From an uncultured Clostridia bacterium (GTDB lineage Bacteria; Bacillota; Clostridia; UMGS1883), in contig CANQRB010000010.1 in NCBI GenBank assembly GCA_947626145.1, positions 22,575-86,574 of the forward strand: 64,000 nt of DNA, read 5' to 3'. The notes under the pieces were generated by a model. It was not told the DNA's origin and did no database searches. It saw only the letters and a program-made list of their open reading frames with translations. The number at the start of each line of letters is the position of its first letter. Position 1 is the first letter of the stretch. This document shows positions 47,201 to 55,251 of this stretch, piece after piece. The translations under genes were made by a program, and so were the position numbers.

Positions 47201-47826
47201 CTAAGGCCGGATTAGGCAACAACAAGGTGCAGTACACCATATCTCTGCCCAAGACCGGAGTTCCCAAGGCGGACATCGACTCCAACAGCGTACTGAAGGC
47301 CGGCGACAAAGTAAGACTTTCGTCGGACAAGGTGACCGTATCAGGAACCGATACGGATACGACAATATTCTACACCCTTGACGGTACTATACCGACGGTG
47401 GACAGTACTCAGTACACCGGCCCCATTGAGATTACCGGCTCCACACGGATACGCGCCGTTGCGGCGGCTCCCGGAGCGGTGGTCAGCGATGTGCTTGAGC
47501 TTTACTACACCGTTGAGGGAGAGGAACCCTCGATGGTCATTGACGGCAGCGGCCTCAGCGTTGAGAACGGTCTTGTCTCCGGCTCGGTAAAGGTTGAGAT
47601 AAGCGGCGTCAACGTGGCTGGCAAGCGTGTTATTGCGGCGGTATACTGTGACAGCAGACTTATCCAGGCGGTCAGCACCGTGCCTGAGGACGCAGTGAGC
47701 GAGGTCGTGCTGGACGGATTTGAAAGTCTGGTCGATTCCGACAACAGCATCGTTGTCAAGACATTTATATTTGAGAACGATGAGAGTATTGCTCCGGTTT
47801 GCGAAAGCTCGTTGTATATTAAATAG
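44293..47826 (+). CDS. Secreted protein made of about 12 chitobiase-C-terminal-like (CHB_HEX_C_1) repeats
   Basis: A 1177-aa exported protein. The N-terminal signal (about 9-30, LIAIFAALALLIIVPAVCMA) is followed by tandem beta-sandwich units of about 80-95 residues. The better preserved units contain IYYTLDGTTPT, VFYTTDGTTPNEGS, FYYTTDGTTPNEGS, IYYTTNGTEPT, VYYTLDGSIP and IFYTLDGTIPTVDS, each followed by a strand pair ending in an IRARA/IRAVA-like stretch. Others are diverged. I count about twelve. The last about 100 residues form a different domain. This module (CHB_HEX_C_1, FN3-like) normally accompanies glycoside hydrolases; here no catalytic domain exists. It may be a surface stalk, adhesin or glycan-binding protein. 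It is monocistronic with its own promoter and terminator. No sortase motif or SLH domain was seen. Confidence 0.85.
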   Translation: MNSKTAKNLIAIFAALALLIIVPAVCMAAVDGPVITETNVLNGVQISMTAEYGSAIYYTLDGTTPTERSQGYSAPFVLDTKGEYKIRAIAVTDGQKSSVAGHDMTLAACGYDIEAARKDTSLALRVSNAGGGRYQVEFLNFDGYSVFYTIGRTTRPTIYASNINDSKLYISKPTYISMLICKMGCAPELLTVYATQEAWKNRPIVADVSVENQSFYGGKTIRFLSDTEGASFRYRMSTSSSSFNGLMLDETNTEACDGTVRIETEGDYYLKAYACKDGYFDSDPTSLMRVSVSKCPEPDVKVEDSSVNGNLKVVTVTVPDGCDVFYTTDGTTPNEGSKKYTAPRTFGMDYTLKFAAMQRGSVSSDIVTVNVSGKGGDPLEKPVYSGSRAASGVRTITLTSPNDADIYYAITTSSTRYEPTAEKDTRYTEPIVLDEDGVFYIWARAYRDGEYSELFYGKITVEIIDPLAAPGVLSEILPSGIRIVRLSSVNGNKIYYMLSSEEITAETEIPQTEENLYVYPITLTQSTYLAAVAVNEDGEVSSMSRGYADIPGGPIAPEPVGNISMQSTNDGGTVTVTLDCEDPDADIFYSFDSNASGTAGVTDRAYDGEPISFSADGYLHVVAARPGYEYTYRTYSIVAAQEKTATPKVNATRLSGGTYRVDITCATKNAKFYYTTDGTTPNEGSSQAASGRAVVPGGVTLKVIAIADGYAASDVVTEILSAEEAERCGIVIPEMEDVIGGKLVYLTTLTDGASIYYTTNGTEPTADSLLYDETKKVRVTAEGETRIRARAIKSGMEDGPEQDFTVTLTRLATPKAAKSSNGAIILVAVEPGATVYYTLDGSIPNINSPATHSVMPTGEHANYPGLKCAQIPVAENGTFTAVAARGGYVTSYMYQTSIEIKESVELPTVRQLVRTPVMGGETVEIPLLTPGATLYYSLEAGSVSSVSPSRIYTGPLHISDQMNYITVLGTKAGLGNNKVQYTISLPKTGVPKADIDSNSVLKAGDKVRLSSDKVTVSGTDTDTTIFYTLDGTIPTVDSTQYTGPIEITGSTRIRAVAAAPGAVVSDVLELYYTVEGEEPSMVIDGSGLSVENGLVSGSVKVEISGVNVAGKRVIAAVYCDSRLIQAVSTVPEDAVSEVVLDGFESLVDSDNSIVVKTFIFENDESIAPVCESSLYIK

Positions 47827-47850
47827 CCTGACCGGATAATTGAATTAATA

Positions 47851-47884
47851 AGGAAATCCGCTCCTATGTGGGGCGGATTTCTTA
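47851..47884. terminator. Bidirectional terminator after the repeat-rich protein gene
   Basis: AAATCCGCTCC pairs with GGGGCGGATTT around a short loop, followed by CTTATG. It lies between converging genes (the secreted protein and the AraC-type regulator). Confidence 0.75.
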
Positions 47885-47922
47885 TGATGTTATGAGTCAC
47901 TCTTATTGTCAGGCCAAAATCG

Positions 47923-48834
47923 TCAGGACGGAACATTTGTGATGCTTTCCTTGTACTGCTGGCGGTACTCGCTGGGGGACATTCCCATCTGCTTGCGGAA
48001 AATGTCGTTGAACCTCTGTTGGGCGCTGAAGCCCACGTCTATGGCGATGTCGCCGATCTTTTTGTTGGTCTCCTCCAGCAGCACCTTTGCCTTTTGTATG
48101 CGGACGCTGAGCAGGAACTGTATAGGGCTTATGCCGTAGTGCTTCTTGAAGGCGCGGGCAAAGTGACTGGTGGAAATATAAACGTAATTGGATATATCAT
48201 CGAGAGAAATATCTGTATAATAGTTTTCAAGTATGTAATTTTTGGCGGCCTCCAACAGCTCGTGGAGCTTGTCGCCCTTGGAGGAGAGTGAGCTCTCCCA
48301 CTGGGCCTTGAGGCTGCGGCTCAGCCACACGAAAAGCTCCATGATGAGCAGGCTCTCCAAAAACTCGCTGGCCTCGTCGGGGTCCTTGGTTTCCTGCATA
48401 ATCTGCTGCATAATGCTCACTATGTTGCTCCGGTATATGCTGGACAGGGAAAAGTAGCCCACCGCGTCCGTGTCGGAAATGAAGCTCAGGAACTCGTCCA
48501 GGCTGACAGTGGAGATCTTGCTCTCATATTTCTTTACAAAGCAGAATTTCAGTATCCAGAACTGGCAGGGGTTGCCGCTGTCCATATCCAGCTTGTGAGG
48601 AATGTGGGGCTTTATCAGAAGCAGGTCGTGGTTGTGAATAGGCACAATTTTGCCGTTTATGTCGAAGTGAGCCCGGGACGCGTGCTGGACGTAGATCAGC
48701 TCGAACTCGTCGTGAATGCTGTTGGCCTCAACCTGATACCGGCCGTCCATGATCCTTTGCAGCGAGTGGACGACTATGGGCAGGCCGCCCTCGGAGTTGA
48801 TCAGATCTTCCCATATTTTAGGCATATTTTCCAT
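47923..48834 (-). CDS. AraC-family regulator next to the GH1 gene
   Basis: A 303-aa regulator. The N-terminal cupin domain has ARAHFDINGKIVPIHNHDLLLIKPHIPHKL, and the C-terminal double helix-turn-helix has ISLDDISNYVYISTSHFARAFKKHYG and KIGDIAIDVGFSAQQRFNDIFRKQMG. The start is 11 codons inside the ORF track, with GGCGGTGA before it. It is divergent from the GH1 beta-glucosidase with both promoters in the gap, so it probably regulates that gene in response to a beta-glucoside. That link is inferred from position only. Confidence 0.9.
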   Translation of the reverse strand: MENMPKIWEDLINSEGGLPIVVHSLQRIMDGRYQVEANSIHDEFELIYVQHASRAHFDINGKIVPIHNHDLLLIKPHIPHKLDMDSGNPCQFWILKFCFVKKYESKISTVSLDEFLSFISDTDAVGYFSLSSIYRSNIVSIMQQIMQETKDPDEASEFLESLLIMELFVWLSRSLKAQWESSLSSKGDKLHELLEAAKNYILENYYTDISLDDISNYVYISTSHFARAFKKHYGISPIQFLLSVRIQKAKVLLEETNKKIGDIAIDVGFSAQQRFNDIFRKQMGMSPSEYRQQYKESITNVPS

Positions 48835-48876
48835 AAAATCACCGCCAATACACACTTTTCTTATCAATTTTAAAAT

Positions 48877-48905
48877 ATTATATCATAAAAACACGCAAAA
48901 ATCAA
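48877..48905 (-). promoter_or_regulatory. Sigma-A promoter of the second AraC-type gene
   Basis: Minus-strand TTGATT, 17-bp spacer, TATAAT. Confidence 0.74.
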
Positions 48906-48977
48906 GTCGAAAAAATAATTTTCGTGAAAAATCCGAAAAAAATTTTTACATAAAGCCGCCATGGCCGCGGTTCTCCC

Positions 48978-49006
48978 TTGACAACTCCCGATAAATATAG
49001 TAAAAT
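48978..49006 (+). promoter_or_regulatory. Sigma-A promoter of the GH1 gene
   Basis: TTGACA, 17-bp spacer, TAAAAT, ending 23 nt before the start codon; RBS AAAAGGAGG. The divergent AraC-type protein probably acts in the 70 bp between this promoter and its own. Confidence 0.75.
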
Positions 49007-49028
49007 CAAATAAAAGGAGGCTGAAATC

Positions 49029-50357
49029 ATGTTTAAAAAGGACTTTGTCTGGGGCACGGCCACTGCCGCCTATCAGATAGAGGGCGGGGCCGCTGACGGT
49101 GGAAGGACCCCGTCCACTTGGGATGTTTTCTCTCATCAGAGGGGCAAGACCCGCGAAGGGGCCACCGGCGACGTGGCCTGTGACAGCTATCACCGGTGGC
49201 GGGAGGACGTGGCCCTCATGAAGGAACTGGGCGTCAACGCCTACCGCTTCTCAATTTCGTGGAACCGTATCCTCCCCGAGGGCACCGGTAAGGTCAACGA
49301 GGAGGGCGTGGCCTATTACCGGAGCCTTGCTGAGGAGCTGCTGAAAAACGGCATAACTCCTTACGCCACTCTGTTTCACTGGGATTATCCCTACTGCCTG
49401 TACCTACGCGGCGGCTGGATGAATCCCGACAGCTCAAAGTGGTTCGGCGAGTACGCCGACGTTGTGGGCCGCCGCATGGGCGACCTCATTAAGCACTTCA
49501 TTCCCTTCAACGAGCCCCAGTGCTTCATTGGTCTCGGCCATCAGAGCGGCACTCACGCTCCCGGACTCAGGCTGGACGAGCCGGATATTTCCCACTGCAT
49601 ACACAACGTTCTTCTGTCCAACGGCAGGGCGATCCGTGCCCTTCGGGCGGAGGTGGACGGAGCCGTGACCGGCTTTGCCAACTGCGGCGGAACCGCCATG
49701 CCAAAGACAAATTCCGAGGCGGACATAAAGGCCGCACGGGATTGGATGTTCGGCGGCTGCGGAATGTGGGACAACAGGCTGTGGATGGATCCCATGTACT
49801 TGGGCATCTATCCCGAGACCCTTGTCCGCACGCTTGGTGAGCCGACAGCTGAGGACGTGAAGATAATTTCGGAAAGGCCGGATTTTGTGGGCATAAATAT
49901 TTATCAGTCCGAGGAGATAGCCGCCGGCCGCGACGGAAAGCCCTATAACGCCGGACACGGGCAGGGCCACACCCGCACGTCCATGGACTGGGCCGTGACG
50001 CCCGACTGCCTGTATTGGGCGGCAAAATTCCTCAACGAGCGGTATAAGCTGCCGGTCATTGTCACCGAAAACGGAATGTCCAACAACGACGTAATAACTC
50101 CCGACGGCAAGTGCCACGACTCCCAGCGCATTGAATATCTGCGTGGTCACCTTGCCGGACTGAAGCGGGCCGCCGCCGAGGGAATCGATGTGGCGGGATA
50201 CTTCCAGTGGTCGCTGCTGGACAACTTCGAGTGGGCTGACGGCTACAACCAGCGCTTCGGTCTGGTGTATGTGGACTATAAAACCTGCGAACGCACCCCC
50301 AAGGACTCGGCGGAGTTTTACGCAAATGTTGTCAAATCCAACGGGGAAATTTTGTGA
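49029..50357 (+). CDS. GH1 family beta-glucosidase
   Basis: A 442-aa cytosolic retaining glycosidase that hydrolyses beta-linked glucosides or galactosides. The N-terminal signature is FVWGTATAAYQIEGGAADGG. The acid/base is Glu162 in PFNEPQCF and the nucleophile Glu347 in VTENGMSNND. The C-terminal SLLDNFEWADGYNQRFGLVYVDY is also typical of family GH1. There is no signal peptide and no phosphate-binding loop of 6-phospho-beta-glucosidases that I can identify, so unphosphorylated cellobiose-like sugars are likely. It stands alone behind a clear promoter, opposite its probable AraC regulator. Confidence 0.95.
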   Translation: MFKKDFVWGTATAAYQIEGGAADGGRTPSTWDVFSHQRGKTREGATGDVACDSYHRWREDVALMKELGVNAYRFSISWNRILPEGTGKVNEEGVAYYRSLAEELLKNGITPYATLFHWDYPYCLYLRGGWMNPDSSKWFGEYADVVGRRMGDLIKHFIPFNEPQCFIGLGHQSGTHAPGLRLDEPDISHCIHNVLLSNGRAIRALRAEVDGAVTGFANCGGTAMPKTNSEADIKAARDWMFGGCGMWDNRLWMDPMYLGIYPETLVRTLGEPTAEDVKIISERPDFVGINIYQSEEIAAGRDGKPYNAGHGQGHTRTSMDWAVTPDCLYWAAKFLNERYKLPVIVTENGMSNNDVITPDGKCHDSQRIEYLRGHLAGLKRAAAEGIDVAGYFQWSLLDNFEWADGYNQRFGLVYVDYKTCERTPKDSAEFYANVVKSNGEIL

Positions 50358-50367
50358 GAGAACGGCT

Positions 50368-50402
50368 ATTGTCAACCATCAAAACCGTATTTAGTTGACA
50401 AT
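50368..50402 (+). promoter_or_regulatory. Candidate BirA (biotin repressor) operator upstream of bioY
   Basis: A perfect inverted repeat ATTGTCAAC-N17-GTTGACAAT. BirA operators known from bacteria have the form TTGTNAAC spaced by about 14-18 bases from GTTNACAA, so this fits in both half-site and spacing. It lies 10 bp after the GH1 stop and upstream of bioY. The right half contains TTGACA, so it may also overlap a -35 element. Confidence 0.65.
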
Positions 50403-50457
50403 GATTTCGCTTAACCGCATCTTGTATTTGGTGTTTACAATTTTTTGCTAATTCGTA

Positions 50458-50486
50458 TTGACACTTCCTCCTCAAAAATGTATACT
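50458..50486 (+). promoter_or_regulatory. Sigma-A promoter of bioY
   Basis: TTGACA, 17-bp spacer, TATACT, an almost perfect consensus, with the start about 28 nt further on. It lies 56 bp downstream of the candidate BirA operator. Confidence 0.8.
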
Positions 50487-50519
50487 GTTATGGCAATATA
50501 ATTTTTGGAGGACATCAAT

Positions 50520-51053
50520 ATGAAAAAATTCACCACAAGGGACATCATCGTCTGCGCTCTTATGTCGGCGGTGATGTGTGTCTGCTCAATGTTCACCATT
50601 CCCACGGGCTTTATATCAGTGACGCTGAGCGTGTTCGGAGTGCTGCTTTCGGCGGTGATTCTTGGCCGGAAACGTGCCGTTATTGCCACGGCGGTGTTTA
50701 TATTGCTGGGGGCAGTCGGCCTGCCGGTATTCAGTGGCATGAGGGGCGGTCTCGGTATGCTGGCCGGGCCCACCGGCGGCTTTATATGGTCATACATACC
50801 CATGGCCTTCATCGTTGGCCTCGCTTCTGACAGGGCGGAGGGCGGCTGCCGCCTTCCCATTGTTATCGCCGCCTGTTTCGTCGGGGCCGCGCTGTGCGAC
50901 TCTCTTGGGGCGGTACAGTACAAATTCGTCATGGAAACCGGCTTTGGCGCGGCTTTCGGGGCCTGCTTTGCGCCCTTTATACTGTTGGACTGCGTTAAGG
51001 GGCTCGCTGCGGCGGTGCTGGGAATAAAAATAAGGAAAATACTTCGGCTCTAA
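50520..51053 (+). CDS. bioY: Biotin transporter BioY (ECF S component)
   Basis: A 177-aa membrane protein with six hydrophobic segments, the substrate-binding subunit of an energy-coupling-factor biotin importer. Family motifs are [50 protein letters not shown] and the C-terminal [16 protein letters not shown]. The GGPTGG-like loop and the ARDI-like N-terminus fit BioY. The start is 5 codons inside the ORF track with TTGGAGGA before it. No ECF ATPase or T component is adjacent, so it uses a shared module elsewhere. The organism is probably a biotin scavenger, in line with the candidate BirA operator. Confidence 0.92.
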   Translation: MKKFTTRDIIVCALMSAVMCVCSMFTIPTGFISVTLSVFGVLLSAVILGRKRAVIATAVFILLGAVGLPVFSGMRGGLGMLAGPTGGFIWSYIPMAFIVGLASDRAEGGCRLPIVIAACFVGAALCDSLGAVQYKFVMETGFGAAFGACFAPFILLDCVKGLAAAVLGIKIRKILRL

Positions 51054-51073
51054 CTGCCGGAAAGGACAAAAAT

Positions 51074-51844
51074 ATGAAATTCATATCATGGAACGTCAAC
51101 GGCCTTCGGGCCTGCATGAGCAAGGGCTTTGCCGATTTCTTCGCCCAGGCTGACGCGGACTTCTTCTGCCTTCAGGAGACAAAGCTCCAGGAGGGGCAGA
51201 TAGACTTCGCGCCGGAGGGGTACCTCTGCTATTGGAATTACGCCGAGAAAAAGGGCTACAGCGGCACGGCCATCTTCACCAAGCACCGGCCGAAGGCGGT
51301 GACCTACGGTATCGGCATTGAGGAGCACGACCACGAGGGCCGTGTAATCACCCTCGAGTATGAGAGCTTTTACGTTGTGACCGTCTACACCCCCAACTCT
51401 CAGGACGAGCTGAAAAGGCTGGACTACCGCATGAGGTGGGAGGACGATTTTCTGGCTTATCTTAAGGGTCTCAACGCCAAAAAGCAGGTGCTCTTCGCCG
51501 GGGATTTGAACGTCGCCCACAAGGAGATAGATCTGAAAAACCCAAAAACCAACCGTCACAACGCCGGCTTTACCGACGAGGAGAGGGCCAAATTCACCGC
51601 CGTGGTGGAAAACGGGTTTAAGGACACCTTCCGCTCCCTCTATCCGGATATGGAAAACATCTATTCCTGGTGGTCCTACCGCTTCAAGGCGCGGGAAAAG
51701 AATGCGGGCTGGCGTATTGACTACTGGTGCGTTTCCGAAAATATGCCAATCGTTGACGCCATGATATACACCGACGTTTACGGCAGCGACCACTGCCCCG
51801 TCGGCCTCATAGTGGACGAAAAGGAGGCCGGTCTCCTTGTATGA
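51074..51844 (+). CDS. exoA: Exodeoxyribonuclease III (AP endonuclease)
   Basis: A 256-aa member of the exonuclease III family, which cuts at abasic sites in base-excision repair. The motifs are [14 protein letters not shown], the metal-binding Glu in [24 protein letters not shown], the active-site [15 protein letters not shown], then WRIDYWCVS and the final catalytic pair GSDHCPVGL. The length is normal. The RBS is AAAGGA. It overlaps the downstream rsmA by 8 bp, so the repair and rRNA-methylation genes are translationally linked. Confidence 0.95.
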   Translation: MKFISWNVNGLRACMSKGFADFFAQADADFFCLQETKLQEGQIDFAPEGYLCYWNYAEKKGYSGTAIFTKHRPKAVTYGIGIEEHDHEGRVITLEYESFYVVTVYTPNSQDELKRLDYRMRWEDDFLAYLKGLNAKKQVLFAGDLNVAHKEIDLKNPKTNRHNAGFTDEERAKFTAVVENGFKDTFRSLYPDMENIYSWWSYRFKAREKNAGWRIDYWCVSENMPIVDAMIYTDVYGSDHCPVGLIVDEKEAGLLV

Positions 51845-52709
51845 GCTCACCGACCCCAGGATAATAAAAAGCCTCTGTACCCGTTTCGGCTTCACCTTTT
51901 CAAAGAGCATGGGGCAGAATTTTATCACCGATCCCTCGGTGCTGGCACACATCGCCGCCAGAGCCACGGATGGCGCCGAGGGCGTGATCGAGATAGGCCC
52001 CGGCTTCGGCAGCCTTACGGCGGCTCTGGCCTCGCGGGCGGAAAAGGTCACGGCCATTGAGCTGGATCGGCGGCTCGAACCCGTGCTGAAGGAGACTCTG
52101 GCCGGCTTCGGAAATATCGACATTATCTGGCAGGACTGTCTCAAGGTGGACTTTAATGAGCTTTTGAATACCCGTTTTACCGGAATGAACGTCAGTGTGG
52201 CGGCAAATCTGCCGTATTATATCACAACCCCCATCCTCATGAACCTGATAGAGAACCGCTATCCCTTCAAGCGCATTATCGTCATGGTTCAAAAAGAGGT
52301 GGCCCAGAGGCTCTGCGCCTCTCCCGGCGGCAAGGACTATGGGGTCGTGACCCTGACCGCTCTGTACTATACCCGGCCGGAGATACTTGAGATAGTACCG
52401 GCCTCAAGCTTTATTCCCGCCCCGAAGGTGGACAGCGCCGTGATCTCTCTTGAGCTCAGGGACGAACCCGCCGTAAAGCCTAAGGACGAGCGGCTTTTCT
52501 TCGCTTTGATAAAGGCCGCCTTTTCTCAGCGGCGCAAGACCCTGCTCAACTGTCTTGCCAACAGCGGTAAATTCGGGACGAAGGAAGACATAGAGGGCGC
52601 GATCTCCTCCATCGGCAAGGATCCTCGCCTCCGCGGCGAGACACTCAGTATTGAGGAATTTGCCTCTTTGGCGGACGTGTTTGTTGAGAAAAACAGCTTG
52701 TCGAAATAG
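51837..52709 (+). CDS. rsmA: 16S rRNA dimethyladenosine transferase (KsgA)
   Basis: A 290-aa S-adenosylmethionine-dependent methyltransferase that dimethylates two adjacent adenosines in the 3' hairpin of 16S rRNA during 30S assembly. It shows [15 protein letters not shown], the SAM-binding [17 protein letters not shown], the acidic VTAIELDRR and the catalytic [10 protein letters not shown]. The start is TTG with GGAGG 9 bases upstream, inside exoA. A hairpin terminator follows 12 bp after the stop. Confidence 0.95.
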   Translation: MYELTDPRIIKSLCTRFGFTFSKSMGQNFITDPSVLAHIAARATDGAEGVIEIGPGFGSLTAALASRAEKVTAIELDRRLEPVLKETLAGFGNIDIIWQDCLKVDFNELLNTRFTGMNVSVAANLPYYITTPILMNLIENRYPFKRIIVMVQKEVAQRLCASPGGKDYGVVTLTALYYTRPEILEIVPASSFIPAPKVDSAVISLELRDEPAVKPKDERLFFALIKAAFSQRRKTLLNCLANSGKFGTKEDIEGAISSIGKDPRLRGETLSIEEFASLADVFVEKNSLSK

Positions 52710-52721
52710 TTCGGCATATTT

Positions 52722-52756
52722 AAGCAGGCTTGCCTTGAGCGGGCCTGCTTTTTTGC
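52722..52756 (+). terminator. Terminator after rsmA
   Basis: AAGCAGGC pairs with GCCTGCTT, then TTTT. It isolates the cas operon from the upstream housekeeping genes. Confidence 0.82.
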
Positions 52757-52792
52757 TGAAGGTGTAAATTTAATAAATAATTTTGTATAATC

Positions 52793-52821
52793 TTGATATT
52801 TCGAGAGCGATGTATTATAAT
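52793..52821 (+). promoter_or_regulatory. Main promoter of the cas operon
   Basis: TTGATA, 17-bp spacer, TATAAT, about 180 nt upstream of cas3. A second TATAAT-like -10 (in TGCTATAATAAC, near 52905) has only poor -35 candidates. Confidence 0.72.
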
Positions 52822-52871
52822 GAAATCAAACGCAGCGCGGAGATTGCGTCCGTGTTCATAGCAACAAAAAA

Positions 52872-52960
52872 ATGACAGTCCGTTTTAACACCCAGTGAAT
52901 ATGCTATAATAACTGTATAAGGAACATATTTTTTGCAAAAACAACGGCACGGACTGTCAT
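52872..52960. repeat. Perfect 12-bp inverted repeat in the cas3 leader
   Basis: ATGACAGTCCGT at 52872-52883 is matched exactly by its reverse complement ACGGACTGTCAT at 52949-52960, with 65 bp between. The enclosed segment is AT-rich and contains a second -10-like TATAAT. In RNA from the upstream promoter the arms could pair; in DNA they could be two sites for one regulator. This is the only clear structure in the 292-bp gap before cas3. Confidence 0.6.
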
Positions 52961-53001
52961 ACCGCACAGAAATTGAAAAAGGAAAAGGAGAAATAATAAC
53001 T

Positions 53002-55152
53002 ATGTTCAAAGCTCACACCGGTCCAAACAACACATTTCAAACTCTGAAGGAGCACCTGGAAAACGTTTCCGAGCTGTGCGCCGGATACGCTATTCCCGAG
53101 CTTCAGGATTATGCCCGGCTATGCGGCCTGCTCCACGATCTGGGTAAGTACACCAGGTCCTTTCAGAAGCGGATAAACGGCGCCAATATTCAGGTTGAAC
53201 ACGCCCGTTACGGAGCGCAGGAGATCAACGGTAAGGGTAAAGGCTCGTACTTGCCTATGGTGGAGTATTGCATCGCCGGTCATCACAGCGGCCTTCATGA
53301 CGGCGGAACGAAGGCGGACAACAGTGATATTGCCTCGCTCCACGGCCTTTTAAAGCGGGAAAGAGAGGATTGCTCGGCCTACAGGAACGAGATTGAATTC
53401 ACTATGCCCAAGGACAGTCTGCCCTCGTTCATGAAAGGATGTAAGACCGCCGAAGACGTAATCGAACTCTACGCTTTCCTGACGCGGTATCTCTTTTCAT
53501 GCCTCACCGACGCGGACTTTATTGATACCGAGCGTTTCTTTTCGCCCGGAGCGGAGAGGGGAGTCCACGGAAGCTTTGAAAAAGCCCTTGAGCTTCTGAA
53601 TAAAAGGCTGGATTCCTTCCGACCGACGACAAAGCTGCAAAAGGCCCGCAGCGAAATACAGTCTCAGGTCTACCGGCGTATGCGCGATGGGGCGGATGTG
53701 TATTTCATTGATATGCCCACCGGCAGCGGCAAAACCCTTTGCAGCCTTAAGGCCGCCCTCGAAACGGCCATTCGGGAAAAGAAGAAGAGAATTATTTACA
53801 TAATTCCCTATGTCAGCATTATTGAGCAGACCGCCGATGTGTTTGAGAATATTTTCGGCGATGTGCTGCCGGTGCTCCAGCACCATTCCAACTATAGCTT
53901 TGACACTGAGGCCAACGAGGACGAGAACACCGCCGATAAGCTGAAGCGGGCCTGTGAAAACTGGGACGCCGATCTCATAGTGACCACCAACATTCAGTTT
54001 TTTGAATCCATGTACCACTATAAAGGCAGCCGGCTGCGCAAGCTCCACAATCTGGCCGACAGCGTGATCGTTTTTGATGAGTTCCATATGCTCCCGACCC
54101 AATACATACAACCCTGTCTCAGGGCGGTGGGCTATATTACTAAGTATCTCCATTCCACGGCTCTCATTATGTCGGCCACAATGCCGGACTATTCCGCTTA
54201 TTTGGAAAAATATCTGCCCGGCAGCAGCGTTGCCGGCGCCGTGGAGGACAAATCCCTTTTCGGGGCCTTTGAAAAGTGCCGCTACAGTTATGTCGGTCAG
54301 AAAAGTCTTGAAGAAATTGCCGCCATGGCCGGCGAGCGCGGCAGTACACTTGTGATTGTGAACTCCCGCAAAACGGCGAAAAGACTCTTCAATTTGTGCA
54401 GGGAGGACGGCGAAGCCTATCATCTTTCCACTTACATGACGCCGGCCCACCGGTCAAAGGTGATAGGCGAAATAAGGTCGCGGCTTGATGCCGGGGCAGA
54501 TGTGACCGTAATATCTACCTCACTTATAGAAGCTGGAGTCGATCTCGATTTCCGAACAGTAATGCGGGAAAACGCCGGTCTCGACAACGTAGTTCAGGCG
54601 GGCGGCCGCTGCAACCGCGAGGGAAAAATGGAGTCGGGCGACGTAATAGTCTTTGAGACCGGCAGCGCCTACGGCGAGGTCGCGATCAAGGCAAACATCA
54701 CACGCAGCCTTTTCGAGGAGTACGGCAATATAACCGGCGAGGACTGCATAAAGGAATATTACCGCCGCCTTTTTGCCTGGAACGACGAGCTGATTTCCAA
54801 GAACAGTATAACAGAGGATATGATGGTTCTCAAACCTGACGCCATTCCGTTCCGCAGCTACGCCGAGAGCTTCGGCCTCATCGACAACGAGACCATAGGC
54901 ATACTCATTCCCGACGAGGAAAACGCCGAACTGATGAAGGATATAGAAGCTTTGAGGCAGGGCAATCTTTCGGTCAAGCGCCGTCTGCAAAAGCATTGTG
55001 CCTCGGTGCGCCACTATGAGTTTAAGACCATGCTGGAAATGGGAATAGTCGAGCAGCTGCCCGGCGGAGTGTGGATGCTGAGCAATTCCGCATATTACGA
55101 CAAGGAATTTGTGGGCCTTGATCTGGAACGTGAAGCAAACTTTATTTTGTAA
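53002..55152 (+). CDS. cas3: CRISPR-associated helicase/nuclease Cas3 (type I-C, HD domain fused)
   Basis: A 716-aa effector nuclease that is recruited by Cascade to unwind and shred target DNA. The HD domain shows His18, His45-Asp46 with Lys49 (LLHDLGK), His67 and the pair His94-His95 (GHHSG). The helicase has Walker A MPTGSGKT (Lys244), motif II DEFH (359-362), SAT in ALIMSATMP, then VIVNSRKTAKRLF, STSLIEAGVDLDF and VQAGGRCNREG. Everything needed appears intact. The start given is 23 codons inside the ORF track; AAAAGGAG precedes it at about 11 bases. It is the first gene of the cas operon, followed by a 99-bp gap holding a possible second promoter. Confidence 0.95.
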   Translation: MFKAHTGPNNTFQTLKEHLENVSELCAGYAIPELQDYARLCGLLHDLGKYTRSFQKRINGANIQVEHARYGAQEINGKGKGSYLPMVEYCIAGHHSGLHDGGTKADNSDIASLHGLLKREREDCSAYRNEIEFTMPKDSLPSFMKGCKTAEDVIELYAFLTRYLFSCLTDADFIDTERFFSPGAERGVHGSFEKALELLNKRLDSFRPTTKLQKARSEIQSQVYRRMRDGADVYFIDMPTGSGKTLCSLKAALETAIREKKKRIIYIIPYVSIIEQTADVFENIFGDVLPVLQHHSNYSFDTEANEDENTADKLKRACENWDADLIVTTNIQFFESMYHYKGSRLRKLHNLADSVIVFDEFHMLPTQYIQPCLRAVGYITKYLHSTALIMSATMPDYSAYLEKYLPGSSVAGAVEDKSLFGAFEKCRYSYVGQKSLEEIAAMAGERGSTLVIVNSRKTAKRLFNLCREDGEAYHLSTYMTPAHRSKVIGEIRSRLDAGADVTVISTSLIEAGVDLDFRTVMRENAGLDNVVQAGGRCNREGKMESGDVIVFETGSAYGEVAIKANITRSLFEEYGNITGEDCIKEYYRRLFAWNDELISKNSITEDMMVLKPDAIPFRSYAESFGLIDNETIGILIPDEENAELMKDIEALRQGNLSVKRRLQKHCASVRHYEFKTMLEMGIVEQLPGGVWMLSNSAYYDKEFVGLDLEREANFIL

Positions 55153-55184
55153 CTTACAGATACAGTAAATTTGATAAAAACTGC

Positions 55185-55213
55185 TTGCAATATTTGATAA
55201 ATTGTGATAAAAT
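55185..55213 (+). promoter_or_regulatory. Possible internal promoter between cas3 and cas5c
   Basis: TTGCAA, 17-bp spacer, TAAAAT in the 99-bp AT-rich gap. Two direct repeats of ATTTGATAAA (55169 and 55192, 23 bp apart) surround the -35. A separate promoter would allow Cascade and adaptation genes to be made independently of Cas3. Confidence 0.5.
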
Positions 55214-55251
55214 AATATTATAATTTTTATATGAAAAAGGAGGGTCAAATT

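Noticed and set aside
52955-52990. A degenerate CRISPR repeat upstream of cas3 (CATACCGCACAGAAATTGAAAA) that could guide self-repression of cas genes
   Set aside because: Only the TTGAAAA end really matches the array repeat and the hairpin half is absent, so the similarity is too weak to claim.
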